From contig JASLNX010000202.1 of the NCBI GenBank assembly GCA_030745815.1, forward strand, positions 1-6,811: a stretch of DNA of 6,811 bases. The letters run 5' to 3'. This document shows, one piece after another, positions 5,232 to 6,811 of this stretch. Under the pieces are notes generated by a model. That model had not been told where the DNA came from. It made no database searches and was given only the letters and a program-made list of their open reading frames with translations. The position numbers and the translations under genes were made by a program. The DNA comes from an archaeon (GTDB lineage: Archaea; Iainarchaeota; Iainarchaeia; Iainarchaeales; GCA-2688035). Position 1 is the first letter of the stretch, and each line of letters opens with the position of its first letter.

Positions 5232-6811
5232 TTAGCCTTTTTTTTCGCAGGCCTTAACAAACTCCAAAAACATTGGGTCCGGGGTTAACGGCCTTGAAGT
5301 GAATTCAGGATGAAATTGACTTGCCATAAAGAACTTGTGTTTTGGCAGTTCAAGAATTTGCATTATGTTAACAGTTGGAGCCTTTCCTGAAAATACAACT
5401 CCTGCCTTTTCAAAAGTTTCAATAAATTCAGGATTGCATTCAAACCTGTGCCTAAACCTTCGCCTGATTTTCTTTGCGTTTTCAAAAATTCTTGCAGCAA
5501 TAGTTCCAGGCTTTACCTCAACTTCCTTTCCACCAAGCCTCATGTTTCCACCAAGGCCTTCAATATCTAATTGTTCTGGAAGAATATCTACAACCGGGTG
5601 CTTTGCTTTTGGATCAAACTCAGTTGAATTTGCTTCCTTTAACCCAGAAACGTTTCTTGCAATCTCAATCAACGCAATTTGGAACCCAAGACACAGTCCA
5701 AGGTAAGGGATGTTTTTTTCACGGCAGTATTTTGCAACAGCAATCTTTCCTTCGACCCCTCTTGAGCCAAATCCGCCTGGCACAATTACTCCGTCAACTC
5801 CTTTGATGGCCTTTTCAACGCTCTTGTCTCCTGACTTAATTTTGGTTGTTTCAATCCACTTAATTCCAATTTTGTGGTTGGTTATAAAACTGCAGTGCTC
5901 AAGCGCTTTTAGGATGCTAATATAGGTATCACTGCTTCCAGTGTACTTCCCTGCAATTCCAATTGTTAGCTTCTTGCCATTTTTGGATGCACTTGTTTCA
6001 GTAACCCACTTTTTTAAGGCTGTGTTTCCGTTTGAAGGGAACTTTTTGTTTAATCCAAGGGTCTGTAAGACCTTATCATCAAAGCCGCGTTCTCTTAATG
6101 CAAGCGGTAGTGAATAAATATTACTTACGTCGTGAACCCCAACAACGTTTTCCATTGGAACATTTGTGTTAAGGCTAATTTTTTCCCTTATCTTGTCATC
6201 CAGTTTTGATTCGCTTCTGCAAACAATTACATCTGGTTGAATTCCCATTGCAATAAGCCTTTTTATTCCAAGCTGTGCAGCTTTACTTTTTTGTTCTCCA
6301 AGACTGTTTGGTTGCATGATATATGTGATGTTTACAAAGCAAACATTTTCAGGGCCTTCTTCATAGTGCAGCTCCCTTAGTGCTTCCAGTGCAAACATGT
6401 TTTCGTAATCGCCAACAGTTCCGCCGATTTCAATTGGAATAATATCAGCTTTGCTTTCAATTGCAAGGTTTCTTACAAAACTTTTTATTTCCCCTGTAAC
6501 GTGCGGAATGAATTGAACATCTCTTCCCAAATACTTTCCACTTCTTTCCTTTTCAATAATTTTTTGATAAACTCTTCCGCTTGTAATAAAGTTGTCTCGC
6601 ATGAGGTTCTTGTCAAGCATTCGTTCGTATGTTCCAAGATCCAAATCTGTTTCGTAACCGTCATCTAAAACAAATACTTCTCCGTGCCTAAACGGGTTGA
6701 GTGTTCCAGAGTCAACGTTTAAGTAGGCTTCAAGTTTCATTGGCTCAACTTTTAAGCCGCGGTCTTGCAAACATTTACACAAGCTGCTTGAAATTGTTCC
6801 CTTTCCAATCC
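5232..6811 (-). CDS. pyrG: CTP synthase (glutamine-hydrolysing), N terminus outside window
   Basis: Converts UTP to CTP with ATP and glutamine-derived ammonia, the last step of pyrimidine nucleotide synthesis, in the cytosol. The frame is open to the right edge; TTG 6782 is an internal codon, because upstream codons encode the P-loop IGKGTISSS. Numbering that TTG as 1: HGEVFVLDDGYETDLDLG (33-50) and IEIGGTVGD (117-125) carry the Mg-binding acidic residues of the synthetase domain. The C-terminal class I glutaminase domain has PGGFG (335-339), nucleophile Cys364 in GLCLGFQ, and His491/Glu493 in QFHPEF. Estimated full length about 530 residues, normal for the family; only about 15 residues appear missing. 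Oddities: KLDPY is KLEAY (16-20), VDPGT is VDSGT (23-27), and the UTP-binding KTKPTQHSV is KSKAAQLGI (165-173), so the synthetase half belongs to a divergent subtype while the glutaminase triad is intact. The stop lies 32 bases before the next minus-strand gene. Confidence 0.95.
   Translation of the reverse strand, partial: IGKGTISSSLCKCLQDRGLKVEPMKLEAYLNVDSGTLNPFRHGEVFVLDDGYETDLDLGTYERMLDKNLMRDNFITSGRVYQKIIEKERSGKYLGRDVQFIPHVTGEIKSFVRNLAIESKADIIPIEIGGTVGDYENMFALEALRELHYEEGPENVCFVNITYIMQPNSLGEQKSKAAQLGIKRLIAMGIQPDVIVCRSESKLDDKIREKISLNTNVPMENVVGVHDVSNIYSLPLALRERGFDDKVLQTLGLNKKFPSNGNTALKKWVTETSASKNGKKLTIGIAGKYTGSSDTYISILKALEHCSFITNHKIGIKWIETTKIKSGDKSVEKAIKGVDGVIVPGGFGSRGVEGKIAVAKYCREKNIPYLGLCLGFQIALIEIARNVSGLKEANSTEFDPKAKHPVVDILPEQLDIEGLGGNMRLGGKEVEVKPGTIAARIFENAKKIRRRFRHRFECNPEFIETFEKAGVVFSGKAPTVNIMQILELPKHKFFMASQFHPEFTSRPLTPDPMFLEFVKACEKKG

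Noticed and set aside
5335..5706. 123-codon plus-strand ORF
   Set aside because: Antisense to the clearly identified CTP synthase, with no family features of its own.
6780..6782. TTG as the start of CTP synthase
   Set aside because: The conserved P-loop IGKGT is encoded upstream of it in the same frame, so it is an internal leucine codon.

Overview
The window looks like a low-GC archaeal chromosome segment, most likely from a small-genome (DPANN-type) lineage. Three things support this: a KaiC/RecD-like signalling ATPase of the archaeal single-domain type, archaeal TATA elements of the TTTAAA kind placed about 25 bases before start codons (as in leaderless transcription), and surface proteins carrying CGNxxC...CPxDC cysteine repeats next to Ig-like beta-sandwich domains. 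The lineage call is an inference; no rRNA or other phylogenetic marker is present except a divergent CTP synthase.

Left block, bases 1-4080, plus strand. Three genes are joined by two identical 4-base ATGA stop/start overlaps. The first, cut by the left edge, is a KaiC-like RecA-fold ATPase behind a Lys/Pro-rich linker. The second and third are secreted, single-pass membrane proteins. Each has a signal peptide, a stack of Ig-like extracellular domains (about four and three), one transmembrane helix near the C terminus and a charged cytoplasmic helical tail. The second also has a ten-cysteine N-terminal module. The arrangement suggests a membrane-surface apparatus whose short cytoplasmic tails could be read or driven by the cytosolic ATPase. 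I know of no named system with this exact composition, and this is the best candidate for an undescribed system here. A T7 tract follows the third stop.

Middle, bases 4081-4510. A spacer of about 220 bases has no recognisable RNA gene. It leads to a 58-residue zinc-ribbon protein of the Trm112/UPF0434 type with its own TATA-like element. It converges on the next gene, with T-rich tracts on both strands at the junction.

Right block, bases 4510-6811, minus strand. A CTP synthase (pyrG, N terminus cut by the right edge) is followed after 32 bases by a basic 229-residue protein with two or three helix-turn-helix-like segments and its own TATA box, which abuts the pyrG stop codon. The CTP synthase has an intact glutaminase triad, but several normally conserved active-site segments of the synthetase domain are altered, including the UTP-binding loop (KTKPTQ replaced by KSKAAQ).
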